From Ramlibacter henchirensis (GTDB lineage Bacteria; Pseudomonadota; Gammaproteobacteria; Burkholderiales; Burkholderiaceae_C), in assembly GCF_004682015.1 (NCBI RefSeq), contig NZ_SMLM01000003.1, forward strand, positions 310,001 to 374,000: a stretch of 64,000 nucleotides of DNA, given 5' to 3'. Shown here piece after piece: positions 52,285 through 62,207 of the stretch; within the stretch, counting starts at the first letter, position 1, and each line of letters begins with the position of its first letter. Both the position numbers and the translations under genes were made by a program. The notes below the pieces were generated by a model. That model ran no database searches and was not told the DNA's origin. It saw nothing but the letters and a program-made list of their open reading frames with translations.

Positions 52285-53637
52285 TCAGTCCTCCTTGAGC
52301 GCCATGCGGGCGTTGTCGATCATGGGCTTGAGCAGGTAGCTCATCATGGTCCGCTCGCCGGTCTTGACGAACATGTCCACCGGCATGCCGGGGCGGATCT
52401 GCAGCTGCGAAACCATCTTCATGCCCTCGGGCGCCACCTTGGCCTTCACGGCGTAGTAGGGCTGTCCCGTCTTCTCGTCCACCAGCCGGTCGGCCGAGAC
52501 GTGGGTCACCACGCCGGGGATGTGGGGCGTGAGGTTCTGGTTGAACGCCGAGAAGATCAGCTCCACCTTCAGGTCGGGGTTCACCTTGTCGATCAGGTGC
52601 ACGGGCAGCTGGCCGTCGACGACCAGCGGGTCGCCGCTGGGCACGATGTCCATCAGGCGGTAGCCCGCGGGCACCACGCCGCCGTTGGTGAACACGTTCA
52701 TGGCCACCACGGTGCCGTCCACCGGGGCGCGGACGATGGTGTTGGTCACCTCATGGTCCAGGCCGGCCAGCTTGTTGGACAGCGCCTCGGCGTCCTTCTG
52801 GGCCTCCGACAGCTGCGTGCGCACCTCCTTCTGGTACTCCTGCTGCTTCTGCACGCGACGCATGCGGATCTCGGAGATCTGGCGGGCGCTGCGGCCGATG
52901 CTGCCGCTGTCCTCGGCGATCGAGGTGTTGATCTGCGCATAGAGCCGCTCCAGCTCCAGGAGGCGGTTGCGCGGCACGTAGCCGTCCCTGGCCAGGTCGC
53001 GCATGCCCTCGAGCTGCTCCTTGAGGAACTGCAGCTGCTCGCGCTTGCCCTGGCGCGATTCCTCCAGGCCCTGGTTCTGCAGGGTGAGCCCGATGATGTT
53101 TTCCTCCAGCGCCGCCATTTCGCTGCGCAGCGCGGACTGGCGCGTGGTGATGAGCTGGCGCTGGACGGTGATCATGGTCGCGATCCGCGGGTCGCCCTGC
53201 ATGCGCAGCAAGTCGGCGGGGAAGGCGATGGTTCCGCGGCTGTCGCGCTCCGCGATGAGGCGGGCTTCGGCGGCGCGGGCGGCGAAGTACTGCACCCGGA
53301 TCGCCTCCGCCGCCGCGCGCGGCTGCACGGCGTTCATGCGCACCAGCGGGTCGCCCGCCTTCACCACGTCGCCTTCCTTGACCAGGATCGATTCCACGGT
53401 GCCGCCCACCTGGTGCTGCACGGCCTTCTTGTTGGTGGCGACGGTCACGGTGCCGGTCAGCGGAACGCCCTTGTCAAGCGGCGCCAGCGAGGCCCACGCG
53501 CCGAAGCCGCCCAGGCCGGCCAGGATGACGGCCCAGCCCAGCCGCACGTGCTTGCGTGAATCGACGTCGACGACGGGGTTCGCCTTGAGCGCCGCGGTCT
53601 GGAGGGCCGCGAGTTCGTTGCTGGAAGGGTTCTTCAT
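52285..53637 (-). CDS. HlyD-family membrane fusion protein
   Basis: A 450-residue type I secretion adaptor of the PrtE/HlyD kind. It has a short cytosolic N-terminus, one membrane segment (VRLGWAVILAGLGGFGAWASLAPL), a biotinyl-lipoyl-like strand (VKEGDVVKAGDPLVRMN) and a long central coiled coil with repeats up to ~290. The second lipoyl half (IVRAPVDGTVVAMNVF) and a C-terminal beta domain (IRPGMPVDMFVKTGERT) follow. It links the ABC exporter to TolC. The gap to the ABC gene is 48 bases. Confidence 0.94.
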   Translation of the reverse strand: MKNPSSNELAALQTAALKANPVVDVDSRKHVRLGWAVILAGLGGFGAWASLAPLDKGVPLTGTVTVATNKKAVQHQVGGTVESILVKEGDVVKAGDPLVRMNAVQPRAAAEAIRVQYFAARAAEARLIAERDSRGTIAFPADLLRMQGDPRIATMITVQRQLITTRQSALRSEMAALEENIIGLTLQNQGLEESRQGKREQLQFLKEQLEGMRDLARDGYVPRNRLLELERLYAQINTSIAEDSGSIGRSARQISEIRMRRVQKQQEYQKEVRTQLSEAQKDAEALSNKLAGLDHEVTNTIVRAPVDGTVVAMNVFTNGGVVPAGYRLMDIVPSGDPLVVDGQLPVHLIDKVNPDLKVELIFSAFNQNLTPHIPGVVTHVSADRLVDEKTGQPYYAVKAKVAPEGMKMVSQLQIRPGMPVDMFVKTGERTMMSYLLKPMIDNARMALKED

Positions 53638-53685
53638 GATGGTCTCCTCACTCTCGATTGACGGATGAACGATGGCGGGCGGGCC

Positions 53686-55425
53686 TCAGCCCACTACGGG
53701 CGCCGTCCCGGTGCGGGCAGGCTGGGGCTGGCTCTTCTCGCGGGCGGTGGTCAGGTCGGTCAGGACCTTGGCCGTCGGGCCGAACATCGCCGTGGCGCCG
53801 GCGCGCAGGACGAGCAGCTTGCTGGTGACGCCCAGTGCGCTGGTGCGCTGCGTGATCAGCACCAGCGTCTTGCCGCGGTTGCGCAGGTCGACGATGGCAT
53901 CCACCAGGGCTCGCTCGCCGACCTCGTCGAGGTTGGAGTTGGGCTCGTCCAGCACCAGCAGCGACGGGTCGTCGTACATGGCGCGGGCCAGGCCGATGCG
54001 CTGCTTCTGGCCGCCCGAGAGGCCGGCGCCACTGTCGCCCAGCGGTGTCTCGTAGCCCAGGGGGAACTGCAGGATCATCTCGTGCACCCCGGAGCGCTTG
54101 GCCGCCACCACCACCTTCTCGGAGTCGATCTCGCCGAAGCGCGCGATGTTCTCGGCGATGGTCCCGGCGAACAGCTCCACGTCCTGCGGCAGGTAGCCGA
54201 TGGAGGGGCCGAGTTCGTCCTTGTTCCACAGGTAGACGTCGGCGCCGTCCAGGCGGACCGTGCCCACGCCGGCCGGCCACACGCCCACCAGCAGACGGGC
54301 CAGGGTGGACTTGCCCGCGCCGCTGGGGCCGATCACGCCGAGCACGTCGCCGGGTTCGAGCGCGAAATTGAGCTGGCGGACGGTGGGCGTGGTGACTCCC
54401 GGGGGCGCGGCGGTCACGCCTTCCACCGCGATGCGGCCCTGGGGCTTGGGCAGCGACATGCCGGTGCGGCGCTCGGGGTTGGCGGCCAGCAGCTGGTGCA
54501 GGCGGGACCACGCGCTGCGCGTGCCTTCCCAGTTGCGCCAGACGCCGATCAGCTGCTCGACCGGGCTCAGCGTGCGGCCCATGAGGATCGAGGCGACCAC
54601 CATCATCCCGCCGGTCATCTTGCCGTCCAGCACCAGCATGGCGCCGAAGCCCAGGACCAGGGACTGCATCGACATCCGCACGAACTTGGCGAGCGAGGTG
54701 ATGGCGCCCGCCCGCTCGCTGCCCTTGGCCTGCAGCATGAGGAAGCGCGTGTGCATCGCGAACCAGCGGTTCATCAGCTGCGGCAGCATCCCCATCGCCT
54801 CGATCGCCTCGGCGTTGCGAAGGTTGTTGGTGGCGAGGTTGTTGGCCGCGATCGAGACGGAGGTGGCCTCCGCGATCGGCTTGCGCGTCGCCGATTCGTT
54901 CAGCCAGGCCAGGCCGACCAGCACGATGGCGCCGCCGAGCGCGAACAGGCCGAGCGGGACGCTGAAGAAGAAGATGATCGCCAGGTACAGCGGGAACCAG
55001 GGCGCATCGAAGAACGCGAACAGGCCGTTGCCGGTGACGAACTGGCGCACCGACGTCAGGTCCTGCAGCGCCTGTCCGGCGTTGCCGCCCGCCTGCTTCA
55101 GGTTCTGCTCGAAGGCGGCCGTGTAGATGCGCTTGTTCAGCCGCATGTCCAGCTGGGCGCCCACGCGCACCAGCACGAAGCTGCGGACGAACTCCAGGGC
55201 GGCCATGAAGAACAGGGCGCCCAGGATCATCACGGTCAGCATCACCAGGGTGGTCTGGTTGCGGCTGGCCAGCACGCGGTCGTACACCTGCAGCATGTAG
55301 ATGGAGGGCGCCAGCACGGTGATGTTGATCACCGCGCTGAAGAAGGCGACCGTCCAGAACGCGCCCTTGAACTCCGACAGCGCCTGGGCGACCTCGCTCC
55401 TGCGCTGGGCGGTTGCGGTTTTCAT
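53686..55425 (-). CDS. type I secretion ABC transporter (PrtD type)
   Basis: A 579-residue membrane ATPase. Six membrane helices occupy the first ~300 residues (FWTVAFFSAVINITVLAPSIYMLQVYDRVL, then the mid-protein helices). The nucleotide domain has Walker A GPSGAGKSTLARLL near 361, signature LSGGQKQRIGLARAM, and Walker B SLLVLDEPNSNLD. It lacks the HlyB C39-like domain, as in PrtD/AprD exporters of RTX proteases. GAGGAG lies just before ATG 55425. It likely exports the RTX peroxidase coded upstream; a 110-base gap with a perfect palindrome separates the two. Confidence 0.94.
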   Translation of the reverse strand: MKTATAQRRSEVAQALSEFKGAFWTVAFFSAVINITVLAPSIYMLQVYDRVLASRNQTTLVMLTVMILGALFFMAALEFVRSFVLVRVGAQLDMRLNKRIYTAAFEQNLKQAGGNAGQALQDLTSVRQFVTGNGLFAFFDAPWFPLYLAIIFFFSVPLGLFALGGAIVLVGLAWLNESATRKPIAEATSVSIAANNLATNNLRNAEAIEAMGMLPQLMNRWFAMHTRFLMLQAKGSERAGAITSLAKFVRMSMQSLVLGFGAMLVLDGKMTGGMMVVASILMGRTLSPVEQLIGVWRNWEGTRSAWSRLHQLLAANPERRTGMSLPKPQGRIAVEGVTAAPPGVTTPTVRQLNFALEPGDVLGVIGPSGAGKSTLARLLVGVWPAGVGTVRLDGADVYLWNKDELGPSIGYLPQDVELFAGTIAENIARFGEIDSEKVVVAAKRSGVHEMILQFPLGYETPLGDSGAGLSGGQKQRIGLARAMYDDPSLLVLDEPNSNLDEVGERALVDAIVDLRNRGKTLVLITQRTSALGVTSKLLVLRAGATAMFGPTAKVLTDLTTAREKSQPQPARTGTAPVVG

Positions 55426-55503
55426 GAATCTCTCTCCTCGGGGCAATGAAGGGGACCCCGGGCCGGCTCGGCCCGGTGCCTGGAAAACGAAAACAAAGGG
55501 GAA

Positions 55504-55529
55504 CTGCCCGGCGGCGCGCCGCCGGGCAG
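55504..55529 (-). terminator. perfect palindrome between rtx gene and exporter genes
   Basis: Twenty-six bases read identically on both strands, with arms CTGCCCGGCGGCG and CGCCGCCGGGCAG (55504-55529). On the minus strand a T-rich run (TTTGTTTTCGTTTTCC) follows. It probably ends part of the transcripts and so lowers exporter expression, as known in hly operons. Confidence 0.7.
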
Positions 55530-55535
55530 CGGCTG

Positions 55536-58500
55536 TCAGCCGATCACGTCGGCCGCCTGCAGCGTCGTGACTCCGATCAGCGCGACCTGCATGTCCGTCG
55601 TCAGGCCGTTGGCCCCGCCGACGTTGCCCTGCATGACCGAGCCGGTCGTCCCGACGCCTGGCGTGGGCTCGTTGTGGTAGCGCAGCTGTGCGTTGGCCGT
55701 GAAGCCGGCGCCGCTCGTGGTGCTGAACGTGAAGTTCTGGTCCCCTGCCACCGCCGTGTTGGCGTCGATGGTGGTGAAGTCCAGCTTGTCGGTTCCGCTC
55801 GTGAAGTCGTTGACGCGGTCGCGCAGCAGGGGCGCTTCGTTCGGGATCTCGGCGGTCGAGTTGAAGTCGAACGTGTCGATGCCCGTGCCGCCCGTCGAGA
55901 TGTCGGACCCCAGCCCGCCCGTCAGCGTGTCGGTGCCGGCGCCGCCGTTCAGCGTGTCGTTGCCGTCCTGCCCCTGCAGGTTGTCGTTGTCGCCACCGCC
56001 GTTCAGCGTGTCGTTGCCCGTGCCGCCCAGCAGCGTGTCGTTGCCGGCGTCGCCATTCAGGACGTCGTTGCCGCCCAGCCCGTTCAGCGTGTCGGCGCCG
56101 TCGCCGCCGTTCAGGGTGTCGGCCCCGGCCCCGCCGGTGATGGTGTCGTTGCCGCCGTTGCCGGAGATGACGTTGCCGTTGGCATTGCCGATGATCGTGT
56201 CGGCGCCGCTGCCGCCCGTGAGGTTGTTGATGCTGGTGATGACATCGCTGGTGGCTGCCGTGGCGCCGCTGCCGCCCACCACCGCGCCGGCGTTCAGCGT
56301 CACGTTCAGGCCGGTCGTGTTGGCCGAGTAGTTGACCGTGTTGCTGCCGCCCAGCCCGTCGATCGTGTCCCGGGCGTTGTCGTTCGTCATGATGAAGGTG
56401 TCCGCGCCCGCACCGCCGGTCAGCACGTTGGAGCCCGCGCCGTCGGTCATGGTGTCGCCGCCGGAGCTGCCCGTGATGTTCTCCACGCCGGACAAGGTGT
56501 CGCTTCCCGTGGCACCGCTGGTGGAGGTCCCCGTCGGCGTCGAGAGGTTCACCGTGGCCCCCGCGGTCGTGCCGGCAAGCGTGTAGAGGTCGGTGCCATC
56601 ACCCCCGATGTAGGTGTCGTTGCCGTCCGTGGCGCCCACCGCGCCGCTCGCGACCAGGGTGTCGTTGCCCGCGCCGCCGTCCACCAGGTCGACACCGGTC
56701 CCGCCGTTCAGCGTGTCGGCGCCGGCGCCGCCGTTGAGCGTGTCGTTGCCCCCCAGTCCGTTCAGCGTGTCGTTGCCGTCGCCGCCCGAGAGGTTGTCGG
56801 TTCCGCCCCCGCCCGTGAGGGTGTCGTTGCCCCCGCCACCCACGAGGGTGTTGCCGTTGTTGTTCCCGGTGATCGTGTCGCTGCCGGTCCCGCCGGTGAA
56901 GTTGTTGATGTTCGTGATCTGGTCGGTGTTCCCCGTCAGCCCGCTCAGGGTTCCGCTGCCGATCACCTCGGTGTTGGTGCCCGTCAGCGTGACGCTCAGG
57001 TTGGCCGCCGAGGCGGAGTAGTCGATCGTGTTGCTGCCGCCAAGGCCGTTGATCGTGTCGCGGGTGTTGTCGTTCGTCATGACGAACGTGTCCGCACCTG
57101 CGCCGCCGGTCAGCACGTTGGTGCCAACGCCGTCCGTGATGGTGTCGCCGCCCTGGCTGCCGGTCACGTTCTCGATCGCGTTCAGCGTGTCGGTGCCCGT
57201 CTCCGTGCTGGTCGAGGAGTTGGCGGTCAGGTTGACGTTGGCGCCGGCGGCGGTGGCCGCCAGGCTGTACGCGTCCGTGCCGCCGCCGCCGCGCAGGATG
57301 TCGTTGCCGTCGCCCACGGTGGCCAGCAGCGTGTCGTTGCCGGCATTCCCCTCGACGATGTCGTTGCCGGCGCCGCCGGTGAGCGAGTCGCCGCCGTTGC
57401 CGCCTTCGAGCACGTCGTTGCCCAGGCCACCGTTGATCGTGTCGGCGCCGCCGAGGCCCAGCAGGATGTCGCTGCCCGCCGTGCCCGTCATGCTGTTGGC
57501 CAGCCCGTCTCCGATCATCGCGGTCTGGGCCGAGACGACCTGCTGCGTTCCGAACGCATCGGTGTAGGTGGTGACCACCCGCGTCGTGATGTTGGACAGG
57601 GTGCCCGTCGTGGCGCTGGTGGCGCCGGCAATGTCGACCCAGTTGCCCGTGGCGGTGTCCAGCTGCTGCCACTGGAGGGTGCCTGCCGGCCCGGTCCCCA
57701 GGTCCTCGTCCACGACGGTGTTCGTGGCCGTCAGCGTGGCGTTGGTGTCCGTCGTCGTCCAGCTCGTGATGTTCACCCCGCCGGTGGCGGCATCGTCCGC
57801 GTTGGTGACGGTCACCGCGATGGCCTGCGTATCCGACAGCACACCGTCCGTCACCCGCACCACCACGTCGTAGACGTTGTTCAGCCCGACGTCGGCCGCC
57901 GCCTCGAAGTTGGGCGCCGCGACGAAGGACAGCGTGCCGACGAGGGAGTCGATCACGAAGCGGTCGGCGTCCGCGCCTTCGAGCGAGAACAGGTACAGCG
58001 CTTCCGGATCCTGGTTGGCCAGCGTTACCGTCGTCACCGCCTGGGTGTTCTCGGCGACGGTGAACGCGCCCGGCGTGGAGATGGCCAGCCCGAGCTGCAC
58101 CATGCGGTCGAGGAACTGCAGCTGCTCGATGTTGCGCAGCGTGTCGGTGCCGTCGCTCGACGCTCCCGCCGCCGGAGCGATGTGCGTGACCGTGACGATG
58201 CCGTCGGCGGCCTGGTCGACCAGGTACTCCTCGAAGCTGCCGTTGTAGACGGCGGTGTCGACCGCCAGCGAGTCGGCCTCGGACTGCAGGATCTCGCGAA
58301 CGATGCTCAGTTGCGCCGGGTTGATCTCGCGGGTGAGCATCCGGTCGCGGATCTCGTCCATGCTGTCGACGCTGAAGTCGGCCTCCGCCCCTCCTTCCGG
58401 CATGTCGACCGCGATGCGCACGTTCAGCCACGCGTCGCCGTCGATGATGTCGTCGCCCAGGTTGCCGGTGATGGTGTCGCTGCCGCCGCCGCCGAGCAGG

Positions 58501-61500
58501 ATCTCGGCGCCGAGGGTGACGTCGATGATGGTCGTGTCCGGCGCCAGCGCGCTCACCGCCGCATCCGTCGTCCCGAGCAGCTCTGCCAGGCCGTCGATCA
58601 GCCCGACGTTGCCGGCCTTCAGGGCGCTGGAGTCGGTCGGGGCCTCCACGCCGTCGCCGCCGACTTCGGCTCTCAGGATCGCCGCACCGGTCAGGACGTC
58701 GTCGTGGTTCCATCCGGACAGGCCTTCGACGGAATCGAAGCGGTCGCGCAGGATGAAGTTCGGGTCCGTCGTGAAGATGGGAACGCCCAGGTCGGAGTTG
58801 GCGCCGGTCGGGTCGTCCTTGTGGATCGCCCAGTCGAAGCCGAACATGCCGTTGCTTCGCGTGATGCCGGTGTTCTGGACCATGATGTCGTCACCCGACT
58901 CGCCGTCGTAGTCGGTGTCGTTGCCCTGGCCGTTGAGCACGTCGTGGCCGACGATCGTGCTGTTGAAGAACAGCTCGGAGTTGTCCCCTGCGATCCCGTC
59001 GAAGCCTTCTCCGCCCTCGATCCAGTCGTTGCCCTCGTTGCCCATCAGCACATCGGGGCCGTTGCCGCCCAGGACGAAGTCGTCGCCCGTGCCGGCGAAC
59101 ACCTCGCTGAAGTCCTGCCCGGTGAAGATGAAGTCGTTGTCCGCGCCGCCGAACAGCAGGTCGTTGCCCGGCCCGCCGCCGATCACGTCGTTGCCGTTGT
59201 CGCCGCGCAGGAAGTCGGCGGCCCCGGGCTCGGTGCCGCGGTCCTGGATGATGTCGTCGCCGTCGCCGCCGAAGATGTGGTCGGGCGAGTCGCCGCCGTC
59301 GATGAAGTCGTCGCCGCCGTCGCCCCAGAGGGTGTCGAGGCCGCGGCCGCCGGTCAGGATGTCGTTGAACTGCGTGCCGCCCAGGACGACGTGGTCGCCG
59401 CCGGTGAAGTTGTAGCTCAGCATGCCGTCGTATTCCATGACGCCGTCGCCGTTCTTGTCCAGGCGGGCGTCGTATTCGCCGGCCTCGACGACGCCGTCAC
59501 CGTCCGCGTCCGCCGTCGCGCGCTGGACCAGCGGGCTGAGCATGTCCAGCAGGAGATCGCCGTGCAGCGGATCGCCGTTCATCGTCAAGCCGTCGGGGCC
59601 GAGGATGCCGGTGCGCTGGTTGTCCTGGTCCATCTCCAGCGTGTAGTTCGGGGTGACGAACAAATGGCCGGGCAGGTGCGCGGTGGTGCCTTCTTCGCCC
59701 AGGTCGCTGTTTCGCATCACCATCGCGGCGAACGTGTTGGGTTCGAGTTGGTTGAGCAGGTTCAGGCCCTGCGTGCGGCTCAGGTAGTAGAAGCGGTCGC
59801 CGTTCTGCAGGTTTTCCAGCTGGGACTCGAATACGAAGTTGAAGGTCGGGCCCAACATGCCGCCGAACTCGGTCGTGGACTCGGCCAGGCCGCCGATCCA
59901 GAAGTCGATCTTGTCGACGCCGCCGTTGTCGGTGGCGTACTCGCCGGTGCTGTTCAGGAAGGCGGTGCGGTCCGCCATCCACGCCTGGATCTGGGCGGGA
60001 TCGGTCAGCCCGTGCGTGCCGAACACCAGGTCCATCGCGGCGTCGCGCTTGGCTTCGACCGTCGCCGCCGAGGTGATGGAATCGTGCTGCCCGTAGGCCG
60101 CGATGAAGTTGACCACGGAGAGCGGGTTCTTCAGGTGCGGTGCGAGGTCGATCCAGCTGGTGTAGGGCTCGTACTGGAGGTCGCCCGTCATCTCGTAGAA
60201 CTGCTCGCGCGCCTCGTTGAAGGTGGGCATGGCCGTCTCGCGGGCGCGGGTCATGTTGATCGTCGCCAGGTCCAGCGGCAGGCCGAGCAGGTTGTTGCGC
60301 AGCGCCTCGGTCACGAACTCGTCGATCTCGTTGCCGACCTGCGAGGACATGCCCAGCATGATCCCGGAGATGGCGCCGGCTACATCGACAGGGATGGGAT
60401 TGCCGTTGGCGTCGACTCCCATGTTGAACTCCACCGGGTTCAGGAATGCCTGGATCAGCCCGATGTCGTACTCGCCCATGGTCGCGGCGTTGGTGCGATC
60501 GACGGTCTCCGTCAGCATCGAATGGCCGAAGCGGTAGACGACGTTGGCGAACTCCTCGACGATGGCCGGGTCGAGATCGGCCGAGTTCTGGAAGATGAAC
60601 GGGTCGATCTGGGGCGACACCGCGCGGGCGAACTCCTCGAACACCATGTGCTGGTACTGCATCTCGGTGACGAAGCGGCCGGCCTGGAACAGGCGCTCGC
60701 CGTCCCAGGTGGCGCCGGCCGCCACTTCCTGGCCGAGCGCGGCCCATTGCTCGGCCGTGCGCGGGCCCGTGCCCAGGTCGGTCGTGAGCCATTCGTTCAG
60801 GAACGCCACGTCCTGCTTGGCGATCGCGTCGGCGATCAGCGTTTCCTTGTACTGGTCCACCAGCCGGTTGTGCTCGGAGTGGAAGACCGAGTGGATGGCC
60901 GTCAGGCCGATGTTCTCGTTGCCGCGGCCATCGCCGGTGATGAAGTGCCGGCCCAGCATCTCGTCGTCGTAGGTGAGCCGGTTGCCGTCGTCGCCCGTGC
61001 CGGGATCCGTGTCCGCGGTCTGCGCCACGAGGTCGTTCGTCGTCATGGGATTGCCGTCGAGATCGACCATGGCAGGCGCGGCGTGGTGCGCGATGTCGTC
61101 CAGGAAGGCGTGGTTGGTGCGGACCGCATTCGTGGGCACCAGGGTCCCCAGGCCGCCGTTTGCGGTCGGATCGGCCTCCACCAGTTCGAGCCGGGCCTCG
61201 CTCGTGACCGGATCCACGACCTGTGTCACGAACTGCACGTAGCCGTTGTCGCCCCGAAGGTACTCACCGTAGCGGTCCGTTGCCAGCAGGGGCACGTTGA
61301 ACACGTCCTGGTCGGTCAGCTGCACGCCCAGCAAGTCGGCTGCCTGCGCTTTCACCTCGGTCCAGTTGGCGGCCCCGTACTGGCCTTCGAGCAGGGCGCC
61401 CGTGGCGACCGTGTTGCCGGTTGCGTCGGTCGTGTACTCGCGCAGGAACACCTGGTGCGAGGGGTGCGAGGTGTAGGTCTGGTTCTGGTCGACGAAGGGC

Positions 61501-62207
61501 GTCGTGGTGTTGACGTGGCCGTCGTCCGCCGTACCGGCGATGCCGTCGGCGCCCGGATCATCGGTGGCCCGCGTGAGGACCATGAAGTTGGTGCGGCTGC
61601 CCGCCACATACAGCGGGTCGTCCGGCTGCAACGGCACGAACACGGTGCCGCCGCCCTTGGTGATGAGGTCCAGGCCGTGGTCGAAGAACTGGCCGAACAG
61701 CGTCATCACGCCGTTGAACGGAGGCGACAGGCCGACGTCGGGCGACTGGTTGGGGATGAAGAGCGTGCCGTTCTCGGAGACCTGCACTTCCTCGAGGCCC
61801 GGGAACGTGGCTTCGCCCGCCCGGTCCTCCGCAGCCTGCACCGCGGCCGGGTTGCTTGCCGTCTGGTCGACGATCAGGTTGCTGATGATGCGCGGCTCCG
61901 GATCGACGTACAGGTTGGTGGTGCCCGGCATCGGCGTGACGTACTGCGGCAGCAGCGTGCCGGTGGTCAGCCGGGGCATCACCTGGTCGGCCGACCCGTA
62001 TAGCTGCTGGCCCGGCAGCAGGTTGTTCCAGGTGCCATCCACCGTGCGCAATCCGAAGGGCGCCAGCGGGTTCACCGCGTCGCGCAACGCATCGCCGTTG
62101 ACGGTCCCATCGGGATTGGTGGTCTCCTCCGCGATCTTGATCTGGTTGAGGATGAAGAGCAGGTCCTCGGTCGTCACGAAGAAGTCGTACTGCAGGGGGG
62201 TCGCCAT
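55536..62207 (-). CDS. secreted RTX protein with animal-type haem peroxidase domain
   Basis: A 2223-residue exported protein. Residues ~100-900 match an animal haem peroxidase: distal-type His177 in FGQFFDHGLD, the LTAIHSVFHSEHNR segment, and His562 in VVYRFGHSML. A first RTX nonapeptide block is at ~955-1070 (GGDGDDII, GNEGNDWIEGG), a cadherin-like segment is near 1380-1470 (VAENTQAVTTV), and long C-terminal RTX blocks follow (~1580-2090), ending in a serralysin-like tail (FTSGTDKLDF). No Sec signal is present, as expected for type I export. Whether the peroxidase is active or binds haem covalently is not shown. The exporter genes follow. Confidence 0.92.
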   Translation of the reverse strand: MATPLQYDFFVTTEDLLFILNQIKIAEETTNPDGTVNGDALRDAVNPLAPFGLRTVDGTWNNLLPGQQLYGSADQVMPRLTTGTLLPQYVTPMPGTTNLYVDPEPRIISNLIVDQTASNPAAVQAAEDRAGEATFPGLEEVQVSENGTLFIPNQSPDVGLSPPFNGVMTLFGQFFDHGLDLITKGGGTVFVPLQPDDPLYVAGSRTNFMVLTRATDDPGADGIAGTADDGHVNTTTPFVDQNQTYTSHPSHQVFLREYTTDATGNTVATGALLEGQYGAANWTEVKAQAADLLGVQLTDQDVFNVPLLATDRYGEYLRGDNGYVQFVTQVVDPVTSEARLELVEADPTANGGLGTLVPTNAVRTNHAFLDDIAHHAAPAMVDLDGNPMTTNDLVAQTADTDPGTGDDGNRLTYDDEMLGRHFITGDGRGNENIGLTAIHSVFHSEHNRLVDQYKETLIADAIAKQDVAFLNEWLTTDLGTGPRTAEQWAALGQEVAAGATWDGERLFQAGRFVTEMQYQHMVFEEFARAVSPQIDPFIFQNSADLDPAIVEEFANVVYRFGHSMLTETVDRTNAATMGEYDIGLIQAFLNPVEFNMGVDANGNPIPVDVAGAISGIMLGMSSQVGNEIDEFVTEALRNNLLGLPLDLATINMTRARETAMPTFNEAREQFYEMTGDLQYEPYTSWIDLAPHLKNPLSVVNFIAAYGQHDSITSAATVEAKRDAAMDLVFGTHGLTDPAQIQAWMADRTAFLNSTGEYATDNGGVDKIDFWIGGLAESTTEFGGMLGPTFNFVFESQLENLQNGDRFYYLSRTQGLNLLNQLEPNTFAAMVMRNSDLGEEGTTAHLPGHLFVTPNYTLEMDQDNQRTGILGPDGLTMNGDPLHGDLLLDMLSPLVQRATADADGDGVVEAGEYDARLDKNGDGVMEYDGMLSYNFTGGDHVVLGGTQFNDILTGGRGLDTLWGDGGDDFIDGGDSPDHIFGGDGDDIIQDRGTEPGAADFLRGDNGNDVIGGGPGNDLLFGGADNDFIFTGQDFSEVFAGTGDDFVLGGNGPDVLMGNEGNDWIEGGEGFDGIAGDNSELFFNSTIVGHDVLNGQGNDTDYDGESGDDIMVQNTGITRSNGMFGFDWAIHKDDPTGANSDLGVPIFTTDPNFILRDRFDSVEGLSGWNHDDVLTGAAILRAEVGGDGVEAPTDSSALKAGNVGLIDGLAELLGTTDAAVSALAPDTTIIDVTLGAEILLGGGGSDTITGNLGDDIIDGDAWLNVRIAVDMPEGGAEADFSVDSMDEIRDRMLTREINPAQLSIVREILQSEADSLAVDTAVYNGSFEEYLVDQAADGIVTVTHIAPAAGASSDGTDTLRNIEQLQFLDRMVQLGLAISTPGAFTVAENTQAVTTVTLANQDPEALYLFSLEGADADRFVIDSLVGTLSFVAAPNFEAAADVGLNNVYDVVVRVTDGVLSDTQAIAVTVTNADDAATGGVNITSWTTTDTNATLTATNTVVDEDLGTGPAGTLQWQQLDTATGNWVDIAGATSATTGTLSNITTRVVTTYTDAFGTQQVVSAQTAMIGDGLANSMTGTAGSDILLGLGGADTINGGLGNDVLEGGNGGDSLTGGAGNDIVEGNAGNDTLLATVGDGNDILRGGGGTDAYSLAATAAGANVNLTANSSTSTETGTDTLNAIENVTGSQGGDTITDGVGTNVLTGGAGADTFVMTNDNTRDTINGLGGSNTIDYSASAANLSVTLTGTNTEVIGSGTLSGLTGNTDQITNINNFTGGTGSDTITGNNNGNTLVGGGGNDTLTGGGGTDNLSGGDGNDTLNGLGGNDTLNGGAGADTLNGGTGVDLVDGGAGNDTLVASGAVGATDGNDTYIGGDGTDLYTLAGTTAGATVNLSTPTGTSTSGATGSDTLSGVENITGSSGGDTMTDGAGSNVLTGGAGADTFIMTNDNARDTIDGLGGSNTVNYSANTTGLNVTLNAGAVVGGSGATAATSDVITSINNLTGGSGADTIIGNANGNVISGNGGNDTITGGAGADTLNGGDGADTLNGLGGNDVLNGDAGNDTLLGGTGNDTLNGGGDNDNLQGQDGNDTLNGGAGTDTLTGGLGSDISTGGTGIDTFDFNSTAEIPNEAPLLRDRVNDFTSGTDKLDFTTIDANTAVAGDQNFTFSTTSGAGFTANAQLRYHNEPTPGVGTTGSVMQGNVGGANGLTTDMQVALIGVTTLQAADVIG
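55900..57470 (-). repeat. C-terminal RTX calcium-binding repeat blocks
   Basis: Codes for stacked nonapeptides of the type GGAGNDTLN, in three clusters near 55910-56180, 56640-56860 and 57290-57480, divided by two ~200-residue inserts that are near copies of each other (VLTGGAGADTF(V/I)MTNDN). Calcium-dependent folding outside the cell is expected. Confidence 0.85.
59000..59400 (-). repeat. central RTX repeat block
   Basis: A second, separate set of nonapeptides (GGDGDDII, GGPGNDLLF, GNEGNDWI) between the peroxidase domain and the cadherin-like segment. Confidence 0.8.

Noticed and set aside
55900..57480. CRISPR-like periodicity in the RTX region
   Set aside because: The repeats are degenerate 27-bp codon repeats of Gly/Asp nonapeptides within one coding frame, without unique spacers.
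55446..62003. A 2185-codon open frame on the plus strand opposite the RTX gene
   Set aside because: It has an Ala/Gly/Val/Arg-rich, His/Asp-biased composition caused by antisense reading of repeated GC-rich codons; the minus strand has clear peroxidase and RTX motifs and a ribosome site.
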